Assembly (NCBI RefSeq): GCF_002261215.1
Contig: NZ_NEVS01000004.1
Coordinates: 2,108,001-2,172,000 of the forward strand
Length of the DNA stretch: 64,000 nucleotides
Reading direction: 5' to 3'
Source: Bordetella genomosp. 11
GTDB taxonomy: Bacteria; Pseudomonadota; Gammaproteobacteria; Burkholderiales; Burkholderiaceae_B
The notes beneath the pieces are model-generated. The model searched no databases. It was not told the DNA's origin and worked only from the letters and a program-made list of their open reading frames with translations. Below, one piece after another: positions 31,317 through 39,970 of the stretch. The translations under genes were made by a program, and so were the position numbers. Position 1 is the stretch's first letter. Each line of letters begins with the position of its first letter.

Positions 31317-32087
31317 ATGGAATTGAACTTCGAAGGACGCACCGCCCTGGTCACGGGTGCCAGCCAAGGCATAGGCCGCACCACCGCACGCCTGCTGGCG
31401 CTGTCCGGCGCGAACGTGGTGGCCGTGGCGCGCCGCGTCGAACTCGTGGAGAAAAGCGCCGCCGAAATCGCCGAGCAGGTGGCCAGCCAGGGCAAGGGCG
31501 GCAAGATCATCCCGCTGCAGGCCGACTTCTACGACGAAGACGCGCCCGAGCGCGTGGCCGCCGAAGCGCAGCGCCTGCTCGGCCGCGTCGACATTCTGAT
31601 GAACGCGGCCGGCGCCAGCCGCCCGGTACCCTTCGAAGCCACGCGGGACCAATGGCACGAAGGCATGCTGCTGAACTTCTTCCGTATCCGCGAGCTTACC
31701 CACGCCGTCGTGCCGGGCATGAAGCAGCATGGCTGGGGCCGTATCGTCACCTTCACGGGCACGTCGGAACCCCGCATGCTGAACGCCGCCTTCACCGCCA
31801 AGGCCGCCGTGCATGTGTGGTCCAAGGGACTGTCCCGGGAAGTCGCACCCTTCGGCATCACGATGAACTGCCTGCAACCCGGCCGTATCCGCAGCGAGCA
31901 GATCGCCAAGCGCTACCCCACCGCCGAAAGCGAGCGCGAATACGCCCAGGCGGAAATTCCCGTCGGCCGCTTCGGCGAGCCGGAGGAAATCGCGGCCGTC
32001 GCCCTCTTCCTGGCCTCGCCGCTGGCCAGCTACGTCACCGGCACTGTGATCCCCGTGGATGGCGGTTCCAGCCGCTTCGCGTTCTGA
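31317..32087 (+). CDS. SDR-family protein with altered catalytic site
   Basis: 256 aa Rossmann protein of the short-chain dehydrogenase/reductase family. The cofactor motif TGASQGIG starts at about residue 13, and NAAG is present. The classical YxxxK is not: the aligned stretch reads AAFTAKAAV, with alanine where the catalytic Tyr should be and Lys kept. The C-terminal PVDGGSSRFAF end is normal. It may be an inactive or differently catalysing SDR. First gene of the IclR-linked operon; the PrpD-like gene begins 5 bases after its stop. Confidence 0.9.
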   Translation: MELNFEGRTALVTGASQGIGRTTARLLALSGANVVAVARRVELVEKSAAEIAEQVASQGKGGKIIPLQADFYDEDAPERVAAEAQRLLGRVDILMNAAGASRPVPFEATRDQWHEGMLLNFFRIRELTHAVVPGMKQHGWGRIVTFTGTSEPRMLNAAFTAKAAVHVWSKGLSREVAPFGITMNCLQPGRIRSEQIAKRYPTAESEREYAQAEIPVGRFGEPEEIAAVALFLASPLASYVTGTVIPVDGGSSRFAF

Positions 32088-32092
32088 CCGCC

Positions 32093-33565
32093 ATGGCCAC
32101 GCCGTCCGCCCCGACCGGGGCCGCCATTTCCCCACGGCCGCAGGCGCCCTCCGCCAACGAGCCCGGCGACCGTCCGGCTTGCACCGTACTGCAACGCCTG
32201 GCGGCCTTCGTCCACGACGTGCACTACGAGGCCCTGCCGCCAGAAGTGGTCCACTACGCCAAGCGCCTGATCCTGGACACGCTGGGTTGCGCCTTCGGGG
32301 CCATGGAAAGCGATGTCGCGGCAGCGCTGCGCCGTTTCGCCGATGACATCGGCGGCGCGCCTCAGGCCACGCTGATCGGCAGCGGACTGAAAACGTCGGT
32401 CGCGCTGGCCACGCTGGTCAACGGCGGCCTGCTGCGCTACCTGGACAGCAACGACTACTACTTCGGGCGCGACCCCGCGCATCCCAGCGGCAACCTCGCG
32501 CCGGCCCTGGCCATGGCCGAACGCCAGGGGCGTGACGGCAAGACGCTGATCGCGGCGCTGGTGGGCGCCTATGAAGTGCACCTGCGGCTGGCCGATCATG
32601 CCGGCGAGCCCTCGCTGTGGCGGCGCGGCTGGCATCACGGCACCAATGCGCAGTTTTCCAGCGCGGCCCTGGCCGCGCGGCTGGCCGGCCTGGACCCGGA
32701 CCGGACGGCGCACGCCATGGCGATCGCGGGCAGCCACCAGAACACGCTGGCGCAATTGCAGAGCGGCGCCATTTCCATGATCAAGGCCACGGCGGAAGCC
32801 TGGGTCGCCAAGGCCGGCGTCGAAGCCGCGCTGCTGGCGGGCCATGGCATGACGGGGCCGCTGGGACTGCTGGAAGGGCCCAACGGTTGGGTGGAAACCG
32901 TCGCGGGCCAGACCGCCGGTGAATTCGATGCGGCAGCCTTGACCGCCCCCTTCGATGGGCGCTATCGGTTGCTCGAGACCAGCGTCAAACCCTATCCGGT
33001 GGTCGCCACCGCCTCGGCACCGGTGCGTGCCGCCATCGACCTGCATCGCCAGGGATTGCCCGCGCCCGATGCCATCGAGCGCATCGTTGTGCGCCTGCCC
33101 GGCTTCGCGCTGCGCACGCCCTCGGCCCATCCGGATCGCCGCTATCCGACCGGCATCGAAAGCGCCCAGCACAGCTTCTATTTCTGCGCCGCGATCGCGT
33201 TGCGCGACGGCGCCTGCGGCGAGGCGCAATTCCAGGCGCAGGTGCTGACGGACCCTGCGCTGCGCGATCTGCTGGGCAAAGTCGTCCTGCAAGCCGATCC
33301 GGAACTGGACACGCGCTGGCCGCAGGCGGCAGGCGGCGGCATCGAGCTGCACCTGCGCGACGGCACGACGCTGCAGCGCATGTGCCCTTATCCGCCCGGA
33401 CATCCCCGGCTGGCCTTGAGCGACGAAGAACTGTCCCACAAGTTCCTGGCCTATGCCGAGCCGGTGCTGGGGCACAAGCGCGCATACGCACTGCGCGATG
33501 CGGTACTGCGGTTGGACAACTACAAGGACATACGCGACTTCACGCCGCTGCTGGCGCGCGATTGA
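32093..33565 (+). CDS. MmgE/PrpD-family protein
   Basis: 490 aa. Start ATG 32093, 5 bases after the SDR stop; the frame is open upstream through the SDR gene. The family fold is an all-helical N-terminal domain (about 30-290), with LILDTLGCAFGAMES and a GSHQNTLAQLQSGAISMIKA stretch marking the active-site side, and a C-terminal alpha/beta domain. PrpD dehydrates 2-methylcitrate; other family members are decarboxylases or dehydratases of tricarboxylic acids. There is no prpB or prpC here, so methylcitrate is unlikely. With a Bug-type binding protein gene next, a di- or tricarboxylate substrate is plausible. Confidence 0.9.
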   Translation: MATPSAPTGAAISPRPQAPSANEPGDRPACTVLQRLAAFVHDVHYEALPPEVVHYAKRLILDTLGCAFGAMESDVAAALRRFADDIGGAPQATLIGSGLKTSVALATLVNGGLLRYLDSNDYYFGRDPAHPSGNLAPALAMAERQGRDGKTLIAALVGAYEVHLRLADHAGEPSLWRRGWHHGTNAQFSSAALAARLAGLDPDRTAHAMAIAGSHQNTLAQLQSGAISMIKATAEAWVAKAGVEAALLAGHGMTGPLGLLEGPNGWVETVAGQTAGEFDAAALTAPFDGRYRLLETSVKPYPVVATASAPVRAAIDLHRQGLPAPDAIERIVVRLPGFALRTPSAHPDRRYPTGIESAQHSFYFCAAIALRDGACGEAQFQAQVLTDPALRDLLGKVVLQADPELDTRWPQAAGGGIELHLRDGTTLQRMCPYPPGHPRLALSDEELSHKFLAYAEPVLGHKRAYALRDAVLRLDNYKDIRDFTPLLARD

Positions 33566-33619
33566 TCCCGACAACGATAACTACACGGATACGGCGACAT
33601 CGCCGACCAGGAGACTGAC

Positions 33620-34594
33620 ATGACAGGACTTACCCTCAAACGGGCCGCATGGCTCGCCGCGGCGCTGATCTTCCCGCTGGCGGCGGCGGCGCAGACCTAC
33701 CCGGACAAGCCCATACACCTTATCGTGCCCTTCCCGCCTGGCGGCGTGGCCGACATCATCGCCCGTCCCATCGCCGAGAAACTATCGGTCTCCCTGGGCC
33801 AGCCCGTCATCGTGGAAAACCGCGGCGGCGCCACCGGCACCATAGGCGCGTCCTTCGTCGCCCATTCGGCGCCGGACGGCTATACCTTGCTGCTCGGCAC
33901 GACGAATGAGATCGCCATGAGCCCCACGTTGTACGGCACCCTGCCCTACGACCCGACCAAGGATTTCACGCCGGTATCCATCGTTGCGCAATTCCCCAAC
34001 GTGCTCGTCGTCGGCCCCAGCGTCAAGGCCGCCACGCTGGCGGACCTGACGGCGCAGGCCAAGACGAAACCCAAGGGACTGACCTTCGCCTCGTCGGGCC
34101 AGGGCAGCACCAATCACCTGACGGCGGAGCTCTACCAGACCGAGGCCGGTGTAAAGGTCACGCATATTCCGTACAAGGGCGGCGGCCCGGCGCTGGTCGA
34201 CCTCACGGGCGGCCATGTCGACGCGATGTTCGCCACGCTGCCCTCGGCGGTCACGCTGATCAAGGCGGGCAAGCTGCACGCCCTGGCCGTTACCGGCGAC
34301 AAGCGCTCGGCGGCCTTGCCGGATGTCCCGACGATGAAGGAATCGGGCCTGCCCGGCGTATTCGTCACCACCTGGAATGGCGTGATCGCGCCGGCCGGCA
34401 CGCCCCCCGCCGTCATCGACAAGCTGGCCCAGGCATTGAAGCAGGCCGTGGAAGACCCCGGCATCCAGCAGAAACTGGCCGCCGTCGGCGCCGAGCCCAT
34501 GTACACGCCGCCCCAGGCCTTTGCCGGCATCGTCCGCGACGATTACGCACGCTGGTCGGCGCTGATCAAGAAAGCCGGCATCAAGGTGGATTGA
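33620..34594 (+). CDS. Bug-family tripartite tricarboxylate transporter binding protein
   Basis: 324 aa periplasmic binding protein. A signal peptide ends at about AAAA-QTYPDKP. PDKPIHLIVPFPPGG is the family N-terminal signature, and FASSGQGSTNHLTAELYQ and PYKGGGPALVDLTGGHVD are its ligand-pocket segments. AGGAGA precedes the ATG, with a small hairpin (33592-33605) just before it. No TctA/TctB membrane partners are nearby, as is usual for Bug proteins in Bordetella. Ligand unknown; a carboxylate handled by the PrpD-like enzyme is the obvious guess. Confidence 0.95.
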   Translation: MTGLTLKRAAWLAAALIFPLAAAAQTYPDKPIHLIVPFPPGGVADIIARPIAEKLSVSLGQPVIVENRGGATGTIGASFVAHSAPDGYTLLLGTTNEIAMSPTLYGTLPYDPTKDFTPVSIVAQFPNVLVVGPSVKAATLADLTAQAKTKPKGLTFASSGQGSTNHLTAELYQTEAGVKVTHIPYKGGGPALVDLTGGHVDAMFATLPSAVTLIKAGKLHALAVTGDKRSAALPDVPTMKESGLPGVFVTTWNGVIAPAGTPPAVIDKLAQALKQAVEDPGIQQKLAAVGAEPMYTPPQAFAGIVRDDYARWSALIKKAGIKVD

Positions 34595-34666
34595 ATCGAC
34601 TTGCGGACAGGCGGCGTCGGATCGGCGTCCCGCGCAATCGACCGCATCACGTGACGAGGAATCGCA

Positions 34667-35350
34667 ATGGCAGCAATGATGGGAACCGGCGCGCTGGCGC
34701 TGTGGATAGACGTCGATCCGGCCCTGGACCGGGAAACCGATGCCTGGTACATCGAGGAACACATGCCCGAGCGTATCGACATCGGCGGCTATCGGCGCGC
34801 CCGCCGCTACCAGGCACTGGAGGGAACGCCACGCTACCTGACGCTGTTCGAGGCGGATACGCCCGACGCCTTGGCCAGCGAGGGATATCTGCGGCTGGTG
34901 GGCAAGATCAGCGAGCAATCCAAGCGCATTCGCGCCGGCTTTTCCAATGTCGCGCGCAACACCTTCCGCGTCCGCGCCACGCACGGGCGCGGCCTGGGAG
35001 CGGTGGCGGCCAGCCTGCGGCTGCGGCCGGATGACGGCAAGGACCCGGCTGCCGCGCATGCCTGGCTGGAGGAGCGCCTGCGCGGCGCCATGGCGCGGCA
35101 TGCCGTGGTCGGCGCGCACAGCCTGCAAGCCGCGCCCGAAGTGCGCGAGCGCATGGATGCCGTGCGAGTGACCGGCGTCGGCGACGCCAGGGTGGATCAC
35201 CTGGTGCTGATCGAGGCCACCCGCCCCGAAGACCTGCGCGCCTTGCGCGACGATCTGTTCGCCACCCGCGCGCTGGCGCAAGGAGGATGGTCGGAAGAAG
35301 CCTACGGGGTTTATGCCCTGCTTTACGAAGTATCGGAACCCGGCCGTTGA
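34667..35350 (+). CDS. Hypothetical protein, probable duplicated dimeric alpha/beta-barrel
   Basis: 227 aa, no signal peptide. The first half contains WYIEEHMPERIDIGGYRRARRY (key part EEHMPERI) and a YLTLFEADTPDAL strand-helix pattern, like EthD/ferredoxin-fold proteins. The second half repeats the pattern (HLVLIEATRPEDLRALRD and YGVYALLYEV). So it looks like two fused ferredoxin-like domains. GAGGA precedes the ATG. Its place between two Bug genes suggests a catabolic monooxygenase, isomerase or lyase role, but no function can be assigned. Confidence 0.75.
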   Translation: MAAMMGTGALALWIDVDPALDRETDAWYIEEHMPERIDIGGYRRARRYQALEGTPRYLTLFEADTPDALASEGYLRLVGKISEQSKRIRAGFSNVARNTFRVRATHGRGLGAVAASLRLRPDDGKDPAAAHAWLEERLRGAMARHAVVGAHSLQAAPEVRERMDAVRVTGVGDARVDHLVLIEATRPEDLRALRDDLFATRALAQGGWSEEAYGVYALLYEVSEPGR

Positions 35351-35390
35351 TACGGCATCATTACCGGTACACAACAATAAGGAGACATAC

Positions 35391-36371
35391 ATGATGCACG
35401 CTGCCACTTTCATCCCCGCGCGCTGGTTCGCCGCGCTGGCCCTGCTGGCCGTCATGCAGGCGGGCCACGCCGCCGGCTATCCCGATCGCGCCATTACATG
35501 GGTCGTGCCTTATCCGCCAGGCGGCACGACCGACGTGATCGCGCGAAACCTCGCGCAGGCCATGGGACCGCTCCTGGGCCAATCCATCGTGGTGGAAAAC
35601 AAGGCCGGCGCGGGCGGGCAGACCGCCATGGCCTATGTGGCGCGCGCCACGCCGGACGGCTACACGCTGCTCGTCAGCGATGCCAGCGTGGCCACCGCGC
35701 CCAGCCTGTACCCCAGCATGCCTTTCGACCCGGCCAAGGACCTGAAGGCCGTCACGCTGTTCGTCACGGTACCGCACCTGCTGGTCGTGAATCCGGCACT
35801 GAAGGCGCATACGCTGAAAGAGCTGATCGCACTGACCGAAAAGGAACCGGGCAAGATCAACTTCAGTTCCGGCGGCATCGGTTCTCCGTTGCATCTGGCA
35901 GGCGAAGCGCTGCGGCTGGAAACGGGCCTGAAGTGGACGCATATCCCGTACAAAGGCGCGGGGCCGGCCCTGATGGCCGCGGTCAGCGGCGAGGCGCAGG
36001 TAGCCACCCCATCGCTGCCGGCCGCGCTGCCGCAAGTGCAGGCCGGCAAGCTGCGCGCGCTGGCCGTCACCAGCCCGCAGCGCATCGCGCTGCTGCCCGA
36101 TGTGCCCACGGTCGGCGAGCTCGGCTATCCCAAGGCCACGGTGTTCGGCTGGGTGGGCCTGCATGCGCCGGCCGGCACGCCGCCCCAGGCGATCCAGACG
36201 CTGGAAGCGGCAGCCCGCAAGGCGCTGCGGGAACCGGGCCTGGGGGAACGCCTGAAGGGCCAGGGCGCGGAGACCGCCTACCGCGACAGCGCGGGCTACG
36301 CGAAGCTGGTCACGGAAGAAGCGGCGCGCTGGAAGCGCGTCGTGCAGGAGGCGGGGATCAAGCCGGAATAA
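35391..36371 (+). CDS. Bug-family tripartite tricarboxylate transporter binding protein (second)
   Basis: 326 aa. Start ATG 35391, preceded by AAGGAG at 35379-35384. Signal peptide cleaved about GHA-AGYPDRA. The family signature ITWVVPYPPGGTTDVIARN and pocket segments FSSGGIGSPLHLAGEAL and PYKGAGPALMA are present. It is clearly diverged from the Bug protein 800 bases upstream (for instance GIGSPLHLA against GQGSTNHLT), so the two probably recognise different ligands. Last gene of the operon; it converges with the lipoprotein gene at 36405. Confidence 0.95.
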   Translation: MMHAATFIPARWFAALALLAVMQAGHAAGYPDRAITWVVPYPPGGTTDVIARNLAQAMGPLLGQSIVVENKAGAGGQTAMAYVARATPDGYTLLVSDASVATAPSLYPSMPFDPAKDLKAVTLFVTVPHLLVVNPALKAHTLKELIALTEKEPGKINFSSGGIGSPLHLAGEALRLETGLKWTHIPYKGAGPALMAAVSGEAQVATPSLPAALPQVQAGKLRALAVTSPQRIALLPDVPTVGELGYPKATVFGWVGLHAPAGTPPQAIQTLEAAARKALREPGLGERLKGQGAETAYRDSAGYAKLVTEEAARWKRVVQEAGIKPE

Positions 36372-36404
36372 CGGCGGCGAGCACGTGCGCGTGCCGCTCC
36401 CGTA

Positions 36405-37481
36405 TCAATATCCGGTCATTTCCAGGTAGCCGCTCCCGGCGGGGGCGAGACGCACCGGTCCCTCCCAATACGGAAAGGACGTCCCCATCCACGCCCGTGG
36501 CTGCAGGGCGTCCACCGTCACGTCCACATCGGCCCCCGGCACGCCTGCCACCCTCACGCGCCAGCGCGTCGGCACCCGTCGGCCATCGTCCTGCCGGGTC
36601 CAGTCCAGCGGATCCAACTGGATTTGCCCTGGCCGCAGCGCGACGGTGCGGCCGTCGGCGGCGATCCACGTTCCCGCCCGATACGGCGGCTCATCCGTCT
36701 GCCGCACCTGGAACAGCATCAGCTTCGCGCCCGACGCCAGATGCAGGGAAAACCAGTCCCATCCCTGCTGATTGGCCGACAAGGGCTGGCTGCTCCACTC
36801 GCGGTCCAGCCAGGCCCGGCCCTGCACACGATGGCGCTTGCCGGCCCGTTCGATTTCACCGCTGACCAGATAGAACGGCTGGCTGTAGTAATAGGATGCC
36901 TGGCCCTGCCCCGACTTTTCGCTGTACCCGGCGTCCCCATGCAGCACCAGCGGGCCCTGGCTGTCCAGCGTCAGTTCATACGAAAAATCCTTGCCGTTGG
37001 CCCGCATCGTCACATGGTCGATGTCCGCGCCTGCCAACGACCAGTCGTCTATCCAGGCGTGAAAGGGTTGCGCTTGCACGCCTGCCTGGCCGATGCCGCC
37101 GCGCGCCAATTTCTCGGCGAACTGGTGCTCCCGCGCATCGGTCAACGCCGCGTGGGCCATCCAGACATTGGCGCTCTCCCAATCCGGCCGGTCGGGACCT
37201 GGCCGCAACGCCGAGCGGAACAGCGTCCATTGCACGCCCCAGTCATGCCCGTCTTCGTCCGTCAGATCGGCCGTCACGTACCACCATTCGATGCGATAGC
37301 CGTCATGCGGACCATGGTCCGCCGGAAAACGCAGCGAACGCCCCCGCTCCACTTGTGCATATGCCGAGGCATCCTGCCCCAGCCCGGCATAGCCCGCGCG
37401 CGGCTGGCGCGCCTTGCGGTCGTCGCACGAGGCCAGCAGCAAAAGCGCCATGGGCGCGAGCACGAGCGATCTACGTTTCAT
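36405..37481 (-). CDS. AttH-like lipocalin-domain lipoprotein
   Basis: 358 aa. Start ATG 37481 (MKRRSLVL); a TTG two codons earlier is an alternative. The signal peptide ends in LLASC with acylated C19. The rest matches the AttH / carotenoid-1,2-hydratase-like lipocalin fold: RIEWWYVTADLTDEDG near residue 65, WMAHAALTD, and WDWFSLHLASGAKLMLFQVR. Such proteins occur with an ATPase and an FtsX-like permease, as here. The usual interpretation is export or handling of a hydrophobic molecule or lipoprotein at the envelope; the ligand is unknown. Confidence 0.87.
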   Translation of the reverse strand: MKRRSLVLAPMALLLLASCDDRKARQPRAGYAGLGQDASAYAQVERGRSLRFPADHGPHDGYRIEWWYVTADLTDEDGHDWGVQWTLFRSALRPGPDRPDWESANVWMAHAALTDAREHQFAEKLARGGIGQAGVQAQPFHAWIDDWSLAGADIDHVTMRANGKDFSYELTLDSQGPLVLHGDAGYSEKSGQGQASYYYSQPFYLVSGEIERAGKRHRVQGRAWLDREWSSQPLSANQQGWDWFSLHLASGAKLMLFQVRQTDEPPYRAGTWIAADGRTVALRPGQIQLDPLDWTRQDDGRRVPTRWRVRVAGVPGADVDVTVDALQPRAWMGTSFPYWEGPVRLAPAGSGYLEMTGY

Positions 37482-37510
37482 CGGCAAGGAGCGATCTAGG
37501 TTTCATCGGC
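37464..37510. repeat. Two 22-bp direct repeats across the permease/lipoprotein junction
   Basis: Copies at 37464-37485 and 37489-37510 differ at one base (37474 C, 37499 G) and have a 25-base period. One copy contains the last codons and stop of the FtsX-like gene, and the other contains the start of the lipoprotein gene. A local duplication that created or moved the downstream start is the simplest explanation. Confidence 0.8.
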
Positions 37511-39970
37511 GAACCGCCTCAGCAATTCCGCCGGCTGCCGCCGGCGCAGCTGCCACACCGGCCACGCGGCAGCCAGCACACTGGTCGCCAGTCCCAAACC
37601 CGCAAGCGCCAGCAGCTGGCCGGGAAACACATACAACGGCAGCCGCCAGCCGAATGCCTGCACATTCACCACCGCCACCAGCGTCCAGGCCAGCAGCACG
37701 CCCAGCGGTATGGCGAACAGCACCGTCATCAGCGATAAGGTCAGCACCTGGCCGAGCGCCAGCCAGGCCAGCCGCGCGCGCGGCACGCCCAGGGCCCACA
37801 ACGGCGCCAGCTGTGCCAGCCGCCCCTGGCTTAAGGTCAGCAGGCTGATGAACAAGGCAATGCCCGCCACGGCCAGCGTCAGGGCATTCAAGGCACCGGT
37901 CGCGGCGAAGGTCCGCTCGAACACCTGCGTCGACCACAGTTTGATGGACGCCTGGTCCACCACCTGCATGCCATCGCCGCCATAGCGCGCCTCCAGCGCC
38001 GCGCGCAGCACCGGGAGCTGGCCGGTATCGGCATACACGTTCACGCTGCGCAGCGTCGCCTGCGGATCGTATCGGCGCAGCACGCCGGCATCCATCAGCA
38101 CGTGGCCGCGCGGATTGCCGTAGTCCGCGTAGATCGCCGTTACGACAAAGGCCGGCGGCGCATCGGGCACGGTTTCGAACAGCGCAAGCTTATCCATCAG
38201 ACGCAGATGCAGCCGGCGCGCCAACTGCTCGCTGACCATCACGCCGCGTCCGGCCGCCATCAGCTGCCACGCGTCCGGCGTCCGCTGCAGCAAGGGCCAT
38301 TGCCGCCGCGTTTCCGGATGATCGATGACACCCTGCAATTCGAGCGGCCAGCCACGCACCGCCGTCATCGCGCGCCACTGCGGCAGCACCGCGCGCACGC
38401 CCGGCTGCGACGACAGCCAGTCCGCGGCATCCAACCCCTGCGCGCTGTCGCGGGGATTCAGGTAGATATCCGCCGACAGGCGCTGGTCCAGCCAGGTCAC
38501 GAAGGTCCGGCGAAAACCGTCCGTCATGCTGCCCACGCCGACGCTGGCGCCCAGCGCGAGCAGCAATGCCATCAACGCCAGGCTCAAGGCCGGCAATTGC
38601 TGCCGGCTGTCGGCAATGAACCAGGTCCCCAGCGGACCGCGCACGTGCCGTGCGCTCCAGGCCAGCACACCGTCCAGCAGCGACGGCAGCAACAAGGCCG
38701 ATGCCAGCAGGATGGCTGCCTGCATCGCGAAAGCGCTTGCGAGGTTATCGCCCCAGGCCGCGCATCCCGCCGCGACCAGGGCCAGCACACCGGCGGCGAT
38801 GGCCTGCCGCCGCTGCGAGATGGCCTGCGCCCCGCGCCAGGCCTGCGGACGCGCCACCGCCAGCAAGGGCAGGCGCGCGGCGCGCACCAGGCTGTCGGTG
38901 CCCGCGGCAAGGACACCCAGCAAGGTCATGCCGATACCCGCCACCCACCACCACGCCGGCAGGCTCAAATGCCCGGCCACCTCCGCGCCATACAGCCCGC
39001 GCAGGCTGGCAGCCATATCGCCCAGCAGCAATCCCGCCAGCACGTAGCCGCTGGCCACGCCGGCCAGGCCGCCGGCCAGCGCGAACAGACCGAGCTCCAG
39101 CGCCAGCGCGGACACCAGCGCCGGTACGCCGACACCCAGGGCCCGAAGGGTACGCAGCAAGCCGCGCCGCTGCTCCAGCGCCAACCCGATGGAGGCGTGC
39201 ACGATGAACAGGCCGACGATGAAGGCCAGCATGCCAAGGGCCGCCAGGTTCAGGTGAAAGCTGGCGGTCAGCCGGTCCAGGTCCTGGCGGTCCTCCGGAC
39301 GCGCCGCGACCAGCACATCCGACCAGGGCGCGGGCGGGTCGCGCGCCGCATCGTCCGCCACGAGCAGGCGCGAAATCCTGCCGTTCTCGTGCAGCAACGC
39401 TTGGGCATGGCCGATATCCATCACGATGACGCCGGGCGCCAGGCTCGCCTGCAGTCGCAGCGGCGGCAAGCGTTCGCCGTCGATCGTGACCGGTATATCG
39501 CCATCCCGCATGCGCAAGCGTTGCAAGGTATCCGGTCCCACCCAGGCCTGCCCCGGCGCGCCGATGAACGCGGCAAGGTCGAAGGACGACACCGCGCGGC
39601 CGGCGATCGCGGTTCCGGCCGGCAGGCTCAGGGGTTCGATGCCCAGCACCCGCAGCGTCAACGGCGGATCGCCGGGAAAGCGCAGCCGCCCCTGCAGCAC
39701 CGGCGAAACCGCGTGACCGGCCAGGCGCAGCCGCACGTATACGTCCTGGTCCAGCAGCCCGCCCCGGCGGGGCAGCCATTGCGCCTGGGCAGGCGCGGCC
39801 AGCACGGCGCTGGCACGGGCGTAATCCTCCCTGGCCTGGGCGTTCAGGGCCTGGACGCCGCTCCACAGGGCCGTGGCCAGCCACAGGCCGCAGAGGATGC
39901 TGGCGCATTGAAGCGGGTGGCGCCGCCAGTGCCCGGCCAGGGCGCGCAGGCAGGACAGGAAGACGTTCAT
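37496..39970 (-). CDS. FtsX-like ABC transporter permease
   Basis: 824 aa inner-membrane protein of the MacB/FtsX type. One N-terminal helix (about 17-37) precedes a large extracytoplasmic domain (about 45-240). Then come a central group of helices (about 245-455), a second periplasmic domain and three C-terminal helices ending WQLRRRQPAELLRRFADET. The duplicated FtsX arrangement means one polypeptide supplies two permease halves. Its ATG overlaps the stop of the ATPase gene (ATGA at 39967-39970). With the LolD-like ATPase and AttH lipoprotein it forms a mechanotransmission-type ABC system. Confidence 0.92.
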   Translation of the reverse strand: MNVFLSCLRALAGHWRRHPLQCASILCGLWLATALWSGVQALNAQAREDYARASAVLAAPAQAQWLPRRGGLLDQDVYVRLRLAGHAVSPVLQGRLRFPGDPPLTLRVLGIEPLSLPAGTAIAGRAVSSFDLAAFIGAPGQAWVGPDTLQRLRMRDGDIPVTIDGERLPPLRLQASLAPGVIVMDIGHAQALLHENGRISRLLVADDAARDPPAPWSDVLVAARPEDRQDLDRLTASFHLNLAALGMLAFIVGLFIVHASIGLALEQRRGLLRTLRALGVGVPALVSALALELGLFALAGGLAGVASGYVLAGLLLGDMAASLRGLYGAEVAGHLSLPAWWWVAGIGMTLLGVLAAGTDSLVRAARLPLLAVARPQAWRGAQAISQRRQAIAAGVLALVAAGCAAWGDNLASAFAMQAAILLASALLLPSLLDGVLAWSARHVRGPLGTWFIADSRQQLPALSLALMALLLALGASVGVGSMTDGFRRTFVTWLDQRLSADIYLNPRDSAQGLDAADWLSSQPGVRAVLPQWRAMTAVRGWPLELQGVIDHPETRRQWPLLQRTPDAWQLMAAGRGVMVSEQLARRLHLRLMDKLALFETVPDAPPAFVVTAIYADYGNPRGHVLMDAGVLRRYDPQATLRSVNVYADTGQLPVLRAALEARYGGDGMQVVDQASIKLWSTQVFERTFAATGALNALTLAVAGIALFISLLTLSQGRLAQLAPLWALGVPRARLAWLALGQVLTLSLMTVLFAIPLGVLLAWTLVAVVNVQAFGWRLPLYVFPGQLLALAGLGLATSVLAAAWPVWQLRRRQPAELLRRFADET

